From: Anaerolineae bacterium
GTDB lineage: Bacteria > Chloroflexota > Anaerolineae > Promineifilales > Promineifilaceae
Direction of reading: 5' to 3'
DNA length: 43,617 nucleotides
Assembly (NCBI GenBank): GCA_019637635.1
Contig: JAHBVI010000052.1
Coordinates: 1-43,617, forward strand
The notes under the pieces are model-generated. The model was given only the letters and a program-made list of their open reading frames with translations, searched no databases and had not been told where the DNA came from. Shown in pieces: positions 33,011-40,992 of this stretch; positions within the stretch are counted from its first letter, which is position 1, and each line of letters starts with the position of its first letter. The position numbers and the translations under genes are program-made.

Positions 33011-35796
33011 TCTTCATGGATGCCGGCGCTAAAAGCGTCAATCCGCCGCAGACCCTCGGTATAGTCGCGCACCAGCCGTTTTAGCTCTCTTAACTGTTCA
33101 TCCAGGGGGGTGTTGCTGTTGGTGCCGTTGGCATAGTAGTCAGTCAGGATGGTAATAGCCTGTTGCAACCCCATGCGGGCGATTTGACCTTCGACCCGTT
33201 CGTTGACCTCGGTGACCAGTTCCTCTCGTTCACTAAAAAGGTGAAGGGCATTGCTGAGGCCGTTTGCCAGCCTGAATGGTGGCTGCAAAGGGTCAGCCGG
33301 TTGGTAGTAGAAATGAGCGCCCTGGTTGTAGATGAGGCCAAAGATGGAGCCGAGCGCAAAACAAAGCCGTCCTTGATTACCCGTCATCATAAATTCGGGC
33401 AGAATGTGTAACGGCCGTTTCCCCCGCGCCTGGGCCAACGCCTGCATATAGTGGTCATATTGTTGTAAGGCGGAAGGCGGCGCGCCGGCGGCCACAACCA
33501 GCGCCGTTAACCGGTGGGGGTCATACGTGGAAACAAGCATCGGTTCACCCGCAAACAAAGAGTTGGTGGCATCCGGTACCCCCAATACCTCCAGCCGTAC
33601 CAGGTTTGCACCCCCTTCTGGCAGCCGTGCCCGGTCAATGTTCCACGACGGCGTGGCCAGTTGAAAGAGCTGCTGCCGCCGGGCGATGGGAGACATCTCA
33701 TCACGTCGCTCCCGGATAACATCTTCCACCGTCATGGCCGCGATGGGCGCAAAGTGGATGCGAAGGGCGGTTAACAGCTGTTGCCCCAGCGCATCCCGAT
33801 CCAGGTTGCGGAGGGCGGTCGGGTCATCCAGCCGTTCTTTCATGTGGACATCGGTGGGTTTGTAACGGCCGTACAAGGTTTGCACATAATTGGTGTCTGC
33901 CAGACTAATGGCCGCAATACCACCGCGGCTCACCTTATGCGCCTGCCGCACGGCTTCGGTTTCCACCAGAGAGGCCAGACTGGCCAGCCGTTCGCGCAAG
34001 GCCGTGACTTCTGCTCCTTGTGTTCGCACCCAACTATGCAAGGTGTACCAGACAGACAGTTCTGCCCGCCCTATGTGTAACTGTAACTGCCCATCATGAC
34101 TGTGCTGGGCCACGCGGAAGTAGTGGGCCAGAGCATCCCGGAGGCGGCCACTGCGACCAATGGGAAAACTGGCAGCCGCTTTGGACACCGCCGTTTCCGC
34201 CTGAACAAACGCCTGTTCCCGCCGCGCCTGCTGCCGTTCCTGTTCAGCCAGCGCCGCCTGCGCGGCCTTCATCTGGGCGGCCAGCCACTCTTGCAGCTGG
34301 TGTAAGGCGGCCGTCGCCGTGTTCAGACTGGTGCTGGGGGCAAACAGCATAGTAGGCAGCCAGGCAGCCCACTGTTGTTGTATCGTGGCGGCAATTGTTT
34401 GCCCGTTGCGGCCGATGAGTGGCAGCATCTTTTCCGCCACGCGCGCCTGGCCGTACTCAGCCACATACCGGGCCGCTTCAACAGGGATGTCGGCGACCGG
34501 TTTGCGCGCCAGCCAGCCCGGTTGTGTCAGGTCAATGGCAACTGCGGCGCCGGTTTCTGGATCCTGGTTGAGCAACGGCCGTAGCCGCTCTGTTTTAAGG
34601 CTTGCACATAACGGCTCTGTTTGCCCGAGGGCGGCCGCCGTATCTGGTGGGGACAGCCACACCTGTCGGCACCATTCCAACAACAGCCAGCGGGCGCACA
34701 AGCCCGCAACGGCTGGCGCATCAAATGTCAGGTCGCCCTTGCCAAAGCTGCCCAGGAATGTGCCCTGACCATCGGCCGTCCGGCCTATCAGAATCTCATC
34801 CAGATTATCAAAGGCGTTTTCCCCCTTCTGCCCCAGCTGCGTCCCCATTTGCAGGTAAATGCAATGGGCCGCCATCGCACAGACGGCGTAAACGTCGGGC
34901 CAGGCGCGGCCGGACTCATCCACCCCATCTACCACATAGAACAGGTCAAAGGGGGCTTCGCGGCTGATGACGGTACGGCCGTCCGGGTAGCGCGTCTGAA
35001 ATTGCCCTTTGGTCATCAGATGATTCAGCTCTTGCAAAGCGGCGGCCGTATTCGGCTGCATGTTGGGTGCTTTAACGCCTGGAAAGGCTTGCGGCAAGAC
35101 ACCGATGCCGGTTATGTGACAAAACTCAGCCTGTGCGCCCAGATCAGTGAAGGCATCACGGATGAGATAGGTGGTGTCGAACAGGGTACCGGAGCCGGTA
35201 CCGCCTCCCAGACTGCCTACAACAAAGACGTTGATCCCTTGCTGCTCGTTGAGAGCGTCATTCGGGTCGCGCCCGGCCAGCCGCCACAGCGCCTGGCGGA
35301 GTTGTTCATTGACGGCGCCATGTCGCCAGAGCAGCGCCAGCAGGCCAAACGGCCGTAACTGTTTAGAGCCGTTACGAAGTACAGCGGTCGGCTGCTGAGA
35401 TATGATGGCTCCCAGGCGCTCCTTAATCGCCATCTGGCTTTCCAGATTGCGCGCAATACTACCAACCGGAATGTTACCGATGTCAAAAAATTCCACACCC
35501 GCTTCCAGGGAGACCAGCCCATCCGGCCCTTGAACGGCAAAGCTTTCTTCAGTGGTATCAAAGGCCAGCAAACGAATACGGCCGTGCCAATCATCACCAA
35601 AGCTGGTCTGCAATTGGGCTTTCAGGCAGGTTACGGTAATCTGGCCGCTGCCACCCAGGCCAACAACCAGGATGCGGCGCATCTGCGCCAGTTGCCGCCG
35701 ACGACTGACCAGGCCAGCCTGCCCGGCACCTTCTATCTCCACAACCGGCGGCGCTCCGTTGTCATTCTTAGCCGCGTCTTTTTGCGATTCGTTCAT
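32992..35796 (-). CDS. Tubulin/FtsZ-like GTPase (large FtsZ-like family)
   Basis: 934 residues. Residues 40-50 (RRILVVGLGGSG) are the first nucleotide-binding strand and loop. Residues 190-204 (FVVGSLGGGTGSGTL) hold the tubulin/FtsZ signature GGGTGSG. Between them are RIRLLAFDTT and the loop with FFDIGN. Residues 255-280 (NTAAALQELNHLM) resemble the helix after the signature where FtsZ has N-x-D. The long C-terminal half (450-934), with coiled-coil-like EQERQQARREQAFVQAE, is specific to this family, sometimes named 'tubulin-like doman'. Family knowledge: FtsZ-like proteins with VWA and GTPase partners were proposed to form a membrane-remodelling machine. The partner genes are all adjacent here. 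Confidence 0.85.
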   Translation of the reverse strand: MNESQKDAAKNDNGAPPVVEIEGAGQAGLVSRRRQLAQMRRILVVGLGGSGQITVTCLKAQLQTSFGDDWHGRIRLLAFDTTEESFAVQGPDGLVSLEAGVEFFDIGNIPVGSIARNLESQMAIKERLGAIISQQPTAVLRNGSKQLRPFGLLALLWRHGAVNEQLRQALWRLAGRDPNDALNEQQGINVFVVGSLGGGTGSGTLFDTTYLIRDAFTDLGAQAEFCHITGIGVLPQAFPGVKAPNMQPNTAAALQELNHLMTKGQFQTRYPDGRTVISREAPFDLFYVVDGVDESGRAWPDVYAVCAMAAHCIYLQMGTQLGQKGENAFDNLDEILIGRTADGQGTFLGSFGKGDLTFDAPAVAGLCARWLLLEWCRQVWLSPPDTAAALGQTEPLCASLKTERLRPLLNQDPETGAAVAIDLTQPGWLARKPVADIPVEAARYVAEYGQARVAEKMLPLIGRNGQTIAATIQQQWAAWLPTMLFAPSTSLNTATAALHQLQEWLAAQMKAAQAALAEQERQQARREQAFVQAETAVSKAAASFPIGRSGRLRDALAHYFRVAQHSHDGQLQLHIGRAELSVWYTLHSWVRTQGAEVTALRERLASLASLVETEAVRQAHKVSRGGIAAISLADTNYVQTLYGRYKPTDVHMKERLDDPTALRNLDRDALGQQLLTALRIHFAPIAAMTVEDVIRERRDEMSPIARRQQLFQLATPSWNIDRARLPEGGANLVRLEVLGVPDATNSLFAGEPMLVSTYDPHRLTALVVAAGAPPSALQQYDHYMQALAQARGKRPLHILPEFMMTGNQGRLCFALGSIFGLIYNQGAHFYYQPADPLQPPFRLANGLSNALHLFSEREELVTEVNERVEGQIARMGLQQAITILTDYYANGTNSNTPLDEQLRELKRLVRDYTEGLRRIDAFSAGIHEEVIGNR

Positions 35797-35813
35797 TTTT
35801 TACCTCCACTATC

Positions 35814-35880
35814 CGGTAATCGTTAATCAGTTATCGGTCACCGATTTATCAATTACTGCTCACTGTTTACTGCTCACTGC
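35814..35880. repeat. CGATTAC-type repeat, copy 5
   Basis: Gap between the VWA and tubulin-like genes, with GGTAATCGTTAATCAGTTATCGG, CACCGATTTATC and a triplicated ACTG(C/T)TCACTG. Degenerate compared with copies 4, 6 and 7. It overlaps the last codons of the VWA gene. Confidence 0.55.
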
Positions 35881-37614
35881 TTCCCGCCACGCCCGGCGCA
35901 GACGCAAATTTTCATACCGTGCCTGCACACCATTGCCCAGGTGGATAACGGCCGTATCTGCCAGGTTCGTTTCGCCAGTAACGGGACGGCCGTTTACGCG
36001 CAAGTCGCCACGGCCACTGATCAAAATTTCGTGGGCATCTCCCAGTGATGCGCCGGGCCGGATGATGGCCCGTGCGGTGGCCCCCGGTATGGGCACATCC
36101 GCCGGTGGCTGGCCGACAGTGATCACCGGGCGGTTCAAGCCGTCCAGGTCTATGGTGGTGTGGCCCTCTGCCAGACGAAGTAAACCGGTAACGCACGGCC
36201 GTTGCCGCTGTCGTCGCCAATAGAGTACGGCCGTACCCATGCCGGTCAAAACCACTCCCGCCGCAGCCCAGGGCCATCGTGGGCCGGGGGTAGAGGTGTC
36301 TGGCGGCCGCATAATGGGCTTATCGAGGGATGTGGCTGGCGCAATGACCGCTCTGGTAGTTGTCGGCGAAGGAGCAGCGGTAACTGTAGCTGCTATAGTA
36401 GCGACAGCCGTAGGGTGAACAGGGGGCGATGTGATAGTGGCCGTTGCTAAAACCGTCGGTACAGGTACCGGCGTGGGCGCCGGCAGGTAATCTTGCCAGA
36501 TGGTGATTTGCCCGCTACCATCCAGCCGTAGCGTCCACATGCCTGGTGGTGGTTGTTCGATTACCCAGATTTCTTCACGGCCAGCATCACCAGCGCCGTG
36601 CCCACCGGCATGGCGGGCAAAAGGCAGATCCTCGGCTAACGTGACCTGACCAGGGGTTTGGATGGTGATGGTCTGGGTAGGGCTGCTTTTGCGAATGACC
36701 AGCGTTATCTGGGCCAGCCCAGCCGGAATTTCCAGGGTTTGCAGAGAATGGCCGGTAACGGCCGTGTCTAACACCACACCGGCCGTTTGCCGCTCTGTCA
36801 GAGCAACGACGATATCATGGTAAATATCCGGCAACTGGTCGGCTGTGCGGGCTACATAGAAACGGCCGGAAGGGTTGGCCGCGCTCATCTCTTGCCAGAG
36901 CGGTTGCCAGATGGCGGCAATGTCCGGGTCAGCGTCCGTTACTTCGTTGGCCAGGAGGATGATAAAGAGAGGAATGTCCGCATCGGCCAACTCCTGGCTT
37001 TTTTGCCGGAGGGCGGTGATGTAGGCCGTTTGTTCTTCAGGTATTGGGTTTTGTGTGCTGGAATCAGCCCATTCCCCCTTACCATCGGTGAGCATTATGA
37101 TGGCCGGATAGTGGGGCGTAGTCAGGGTTGCCAGTTGCTCCTGGGCCATCGTTAAAGCGGCCAGGTGGTCTGTCCAACCCATGCGCGGCGGGTTGGCAAT
37201 TTGGGCGAATAGTTGGGCGCGTTGCTCATCGTCGGTGAGGGGAGTGAGAGGGACGGCCGTTTCTGCCGTGCTGCCAAAGAAGATGACGCCGGCCTGGTGG
37301 GTTAACCCCCGTTCATCCACCCCCAAGTAAGTCAGGAACAGCCGGGCCGCATCCATGCGCAGCAAATCCGGGTCAGAACCAACGCCACCCATCTCAAAGG
37401 TGGAGTTGGAGTTGTCAATCAACAGCCAGACAGCCAGTGGTAAACGCGCTGCCGCTGCGCCAACTGTTCGGCTCGTCAGCCACAAGAGTCCGCCGCACAA
37501 TAAAACAATCGTCAGCAACCATAAGATGAAACAGCCAACGGCACAACTGCCACAACCTTTGTGAGGTTGGTTGTCTGGTTCAGGCGGCGATTGCGATTGT
37601 TTGAATGGTCTCAT
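35860..37614 (-). CDS. Membrane-anchored VWA protein with C-terminal FHA-like domain
   Basis: 584 residues. A cysteine-bearing N-terminus precedes a membrane helix (about 24-47). A VWA domain follows (about 60-270): MIDAS motif LLIDNSNS (D67-x-S69-x-S71), PLTPLTDDE as the likely Thr site, and IIMLTDGKGEW as the Asp site. A threonine/proline-rich stretch, typical of an extracytoplasmic linker, leads to a second membrane helix (WPWAAAGVVLTGMGTAVLYWRRQRQR). The cytoplasmic FHA-like domain (PVITVGQPPADVPIPGATARAIIR...DAHEILISGRGDLRVNGRPV...AVIHLGNGVQARYENL) has the beta-strand pattern of FHA, but the canonical G-R / S-x-x-H residues are not clean. It would link an external sensor to the tubulin-like GTPase. 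The start has AAGGAG eight nt upstream. First gene of the long minus-strand unit that runs into the CRISPR genes. Confidence 0.85.
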   Translation of the reverse strand: MRPFKQSQSPPEPDNQPHKGCGSCAVGCFILWLLTIVLLCGGLLWLTSRTVGAAAARLPLAVWLLIDNSNSTFEMGGVGSDPDLLRMDAARLFLTYLGVDERGLTHQAGVIFFGSTAETAVPLTPLTDDEQRAQLFAQIANPPRMGWTDHLAALTMAQEQLATLTTPHYPAIIMLTDGKGEWADSSTQNPIPEEQTAYITALRQKSQELADADIPLFIILLANEVTDADPDIAAIWQPLWQEMSAANPSGRFYVARTADQLPDIYHDIVVALTERQTAGVVLDTAVTGHSLQTLEIPAGLAQITLVIRKSSPTQTITIQTPGQVTLAEDLPFARHAGGHGAGDAGREEIWVIEQPPPGMWTLRLDGSGQITIWQDYLPAPTPVPVPTVLATATITSPPVHPTAVATIAATVTAAPSPTTTRAVIAPATSLDKPIMRPPDTSTPGPRWPWAAAGVVLTGMGTAVLYWRRQRQRPCVTGLLRLAEGHTTIDLDGLNRPVITVGQPPADVPIPGATARAIIRPGASLGDAHEILISGRGDLRVNGRPVTGETNLADTAVIHLGNGVQARYENLRLRRAWREAVSSKQ

Positions 37615-37616
37615 CT

Positions 37617-37668
37617 GTCTGCTCCTTGCCTTTACAGGCAGTTGAACTTTGCCTGTAGTTAAGCAGAC
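37617..37668 (-). promoter_or_regulatory. Nested inverted repeats over the VWA ribosome-binding site
   Basis: The outer arms GTCTGCT (37617-37623) and AGCAGAC (37662-37668) enclose the inner arms TACAGGCA (37633-37640) and TGCCTGTA (37650-37657). In minus-strand RNA the outer stem includes part of the AAGGAG site (37622-37627) and the bases just before the start codon. It could hide the ribosome-binding site or serve as an operator for a dimeric repressor. The rest of the gap up to 37769 shows nothing else. Confidence 0.5.
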
Positions 37669-37769
37669 GATGAGCCGCAGGTCACTGCTGTCGCCGTGCC
37701 AGGGTTTATCCGGCGGCTGGATTTTTATTGATGAGGGTTGTTAATTTTTGTAACAGGCCGCGTGCTTGC

Positions 37770-38474
37770 TCATGGCCGGTGAAATCGGACATGGTGTTGT
37801 CGGTACCACTTGATTAAATCTTCACGTTCACGCTCATACTCTTTCAGTTCTTCTTTTTCAATGAGCATTTCTTTAATCTGATTGATACGGGCGCGTACCC
37901 CTTCTACCCCAACACCCTCTAGTTTGTTGGCTATTTCCTGGTAGTTGTGACCTTGTGCCAGTAATGCCAGCGTTTCCCATAGTTTGTCATTGAGTGGGTC
38001 AGGTCTATTTGCCACAGCGCGTCGTAAGTAATCTGATGGGCCGGGGGAAAGGATGACAAAATCTTGCCAGACGAGATCCAATAATTCGGCGAAAGTGGGA
38101 CCCATCCGACGTAAGTACACAAAAGAAACCTTGAGCGGCAACAACTCGGCCAAGAGGCGGTCATAGGGGGTTGCCTGAGGTGATAGGCCGGTGTAGGCCA
38201 GAATGGGCAGGTCTGCGTCACGCTGGCGCAACGCCCTTATCAATTTGGGGCCGATTTGCAGTGGGTCCTCTGCGGACGGGGGCAGGCCCAAATCTACGGC
38301 TGCCAGGCCGATATGATTACCACTTCGCTCACCCTGATCGTAGGCATTAAGCGCTGTGGGCATATCTGTGCAGTGGATTATTTGCCAGCCCAGAGGGTCC
38401 AGGTCCTGCTTTAAGGATGCTAACTGTAATCTGGAATTTTCAACGAGTAATAAGGTATGGTCTGTTCTTTTCAT
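37770..38474 (-). CDS. Atypical receiver domain with LuxR-like helix-turn-helix
   Basis: 234 residues with a good ribosome-binding site. The N-terminal receiver-like domain starts HTLLLVENSRLQLASLKQDLD, where the usual acidic pair is E-N. AAVDLGLPP holds the likely phospho-Asp and ILAYTGLS the conserved Thr. FVYLRRMG has Arg where the invariant Lys of receivers is expected. The C-terminal LWETLALLAQGHNYQEIANKLEGVGVEGVRARINQIKEML fits a LuxR-type helix-turn-helix. The missing acidic pair and Lys suggest a receiver controlled without normal phosphorylation. It is encoded 15 nt downstream of the sensor kinase and may control the locus or array. Confidence 0.75.
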   Translation of the reverse strand: MKRTDHTLLLVENSRLQLASLKQDLDPLGWQIIHCTDMPTALNAYDQGERSGNHIGLAAVDLGLPPSAEDPLQIGPKLIRALRQRDADLPILAYTGLSPQATPYDRLLAELLPLKVSFVYLRRMGPTFAELLDLVWQDFVILSPGPSDYLRRAVANRPDPLNDKLWETLALLAQGHNYQEIANKLEGVGVEGVRARINQIKEMLIEKEELKEYEREREDLIKWYRQHHVRFHRP

Positions 38475-38489
38475 GGGTGGGTTCTCCTC

Positions 38490-40832
38490 CTATTTTTTCA
38501 AAGGCAAAACGGGAATGGAAACACAGACCAACACGCCTTTCCCGTCTGGCCGGTTTGTAATCTGGCTGACCGCCCCTAACTTGACGTCGCACTCATGCAG
38601 TAACGTGTAAATACCATTTTTGCTTTTTTCTCCTTCGGCACCAGATGGCAGTGGCCAACCATCGTTGGTAATTTGCATTACCAGGGCCACGTTGTCTCGC
38701 CGTACACTGACTTCAATCCGGTTGGTATGACCATGGAAGATGGCGTTGCTGACGGATTCAGTAATGACACGATAGAGGGCTAACTTAACGAGGGGATATT
38801 CAGCTTCTACCAGAGGGTCAACTTCTAGTTTCAGGCGAGGCCGACGGCCGTCGGCCACCGGCAAGGCGCTCTTGAAATCCTCCAGCTTCCCTTGTAATGA
38901 TTCTACCCAGAAGTCAGGTGGTCCGGCGGAACCGGTCAGGCGGATCTCTTCAACAAACTTGTCCATGCGATCCATCAGCCCATAAAGGGCTTCTACATCT
39001 GAGGGTGGTAAGTTGTTATCTTCACCATCTGTCTGCTGGTTATCCTGGGGGATAATGCCATTCTTGTATCCGTAACGGCTGAGCAGGCTATGAATATCTA
39101 GTTCCGGCCGGCCAAAGCTATGGTAAACCACGTCCCGATACCGCACCTGAGCCGTAACTTGGGCTAACAATTGGGCCAGGCTCAGAACGGTAAACTTGAA
39201 AGATTCATCAAAAGTATGTGGTTGGCGAAAATTGAGAAATAACGCCCCTAGCCGTTCGTGATAAGAGCCAACGGGCAGGAAACAGGTGGATTGCACCGCC
39301 TCGCGCTCCACAAAACCAGGCGCGTCTGGCGTGGAAAAACGGGCTACTCGGGATTCCGGGGTAATGTGTGTTTCAAAGTAAGGCTCCCAATCGGCCACTA
39401 AACCGACGAGTGAACTCTCTGGATCGTCAAGCGGCGAATGCAGCAGGTCGCGCCGTTTCAGATCGCCATAGGGATATGGAGAGCGTACCGGATAACCGGC
39501 CAGAGAGAGAGGATAATAGATGATGGGATCGGCTTGTAACTTTTCACAGGCAAATTGGGCAAAAACCTCAAATACATCCTGCTCAGAAGCCATAACATGG
39601 TGGGTGGACATAACATGTTCCCATAAACTCACAGCGTCCGCGTAGAATTGTTCTCTTTTGTCGGCGGCAATGGCCGCGCCCACAATACGGGCAATGGTTT
39701 CTAGCGCGTATAAATCACCCAGACTGTAGGCTCCTTTTACTTTCGTTTGCACATCCAGAATTCCATACACCACTCCCTGATACAGAATGGGTACAGCTAT
39801 TTCTGATCTGGTGTCGTCAGCCGGATGGATACTGCAATAGTAAGGGCAAGTTTCGACATTATTCCAGACAACAGACACTTTTTTCAGGTAAGCCTTGCCT
39901 GTCAGGCTATCCAGAACAGGTACCGTCTGGTGCAATACCGAGGGGTAATCACCGCTTTCGGCTATAATCGTTAAGGTTTTTTCATCGGTTGAAGGGGTAA
40001 GGATAAACACCCGGTCAAATTTCAGGCGTGTAGCCAAAAATTCGGGCAGGCTGGTTAATTTCTCCTCGGTTTGAGGCTCTTGCAGGAACTCCAAACTGAT
40101 GTCACGAATGACCTCGCCTAAGACTTTCTGCCCGGCCCACAGTCTTTGCGTGGCGAAAATGGTGGCATAGACGATAAAGAAAAAGGCGATACTGAAGAGG
40201 ACAATGCGAATGTCCTCAGTCGTCTTTCTCAGGCTGTACAGGGCGGACAAGATGCCGACTGCTGTCAGAATGTGCCAGATGCATCGTCGCATGGTCACGG
40301 AAGTAAAGGGGGATGGGGCAGCAATAAACATGGCATAGGAAATGATCCCGGCCATGAAAAGAAGAAGGGTGAAGATAAGCTGGTCAGTGGCGTTATCGGC
40401 TGAGGAAAAGTAGACTTGAAGGACAGCAAACCCCCAGGTGAGAAGCACGGCCGCTAGAGAGCATGTCCACTGTACTGCATGACGATTATGAAGCAAAGGT
40501 GGTGCAGAACAGGTAAAAAAAACTTGTAGCTCGTCACCGGTGTACCGGGTTTGGCGTTGTTTGTGGCGTACTTTGTTTCCGTAGCTCACCAGCAAACACA
40601 GAACGCGCATGATACGAGATTGGGCGGCTGCCAGGTCTATCACAATGCAACACAGCAAAATGGTGAACCAGTAACCAACCAGCCAGATTAACGGTATTTG
40701 TATGCGCCAGCCGAACAGTGCCAGTAGGGTGGCACAGGCGAGCAATGACCAGGGAAAGAAGTAAATACGCACGAGTCGCCGGTGTCGTAATCGCGGCGAG
40801 GTGAGCGAGTCCATAGAGGTTCCCATTTTCAT
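38490..40832 (-). CDS. Six-TM, GAF-containing sensor histidine kinase-like protein
   Basis: 780 residues from ATG 40832, with GGAGG upstream. The N-terminus has about six membrane helices in three pairs (about 20-65, 135-180, 195-235), like an integral membrane sensor. A GAF domain follows (LKFDRVFILTPS...SEIAVPILYQGVVYGILDVQT), then a second GAF-like region (410-570). The C-terminal ATPase domain has the N-box ITESVSNAIFHGHTNRI, ITNDGWPLPSG and KNGIYTLLHECDVKLGA. I see no clear H-box phosphoacceptor; the segment between GAF and ATPase lacks an E-L-H-D type motif. It may use a divergent histidine or act as a non-classical kinase. The partner receiver protein is encoded immediately downstream. 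Confidence 0.8.
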   Translation of the reverse strand: MKMGTSMDSLTSPRLRHRRLVRIYFFPWSLLACATLLALFGWRIQIPLIWLVGYWFTILLCCIVIDLAAAQSRIMRVLCLLVSYGNKVRHKQRQTRYTGDELQVFFTCSAPPLLHNRHAVQWTCSLAAVLLTWGFAVLQVYFSSADNATDQLIFTLLLFMAGIISYAMFIAAPSPFTSVTMRRCIWHILTAVGILSALYSLRKTTEDIRIVLFSIAFFFIVYATIFATQRLWAGQKVLGEVIRDISLEFLQEPQTEEKLTSLPEFLATRLKFDRVFILTPSTDEKTLTIIAESGDYPSVLHQTVPVLDSLTGKAYLKKVSVVWNNVETCPYYCSIHPADDTRSEIAVPILYQGVVYGILDVQTKVKGAYSLGDLYALETIARIVGAAIAADKREQFYADAVSLWEHVMSTHHVMASEQDVFEVFAQFACEKLQADPIIYYPLSLAGYPVRSPYPYGDLKRRDLLHSPLDDPESSLVGLVADWEPYFETHITPESRVARFSTPDAPGFVEREAVQSTCFLPVGSYHERLGALFLNFRQPHTFDESFKFTVLSLAQLLAQVTAQVRYRDVVYHSFGRPELDIHSLLSRYGYKNGIIPQDNQQTDGEDNNLPPSDVEALYGLMDRMDKFVEEIRLTGSAGPPDFWVESLQGKLEDFKSALPVADGRRPRLKLEVDPLVEAEYPLVKLALYRVITESVSNAIFHGHTNRIEVSVRRDNVALVMQITNDGWPLPSGAEGEKSKNGIYTLLHECDVKLGAVSQITNRPDGKGVLVCVSIPVLPLKK

Positions 40833-40992
40833 AATTTTGCCTCCTGGCAGGCGTGGAGATTGCGCCTCCATTGCCTACTCTACTGCCGGCAACATGAACC
40901 TTTCCGGCGGCACTCTGCGCCGATTGGTAAGAGTATGCGGGAAATCGGTTATGAAACCAATACCTGAGGGTGGTAAAAAAAGTACGGGACAG

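Noticed and set aside
34621..35358. 245-codon plus-strand open frame
   Set aside because: Antisense to the tubulin-like gene, over a region where the minus frame carries the family motifs.
35552..36223. 223-codon plus-strand open frame
   Set aside because: Spans the ends of two well-supported minus-strand genes and is rich in Arg/Ser/Pro, as expected of an antisense shadow.
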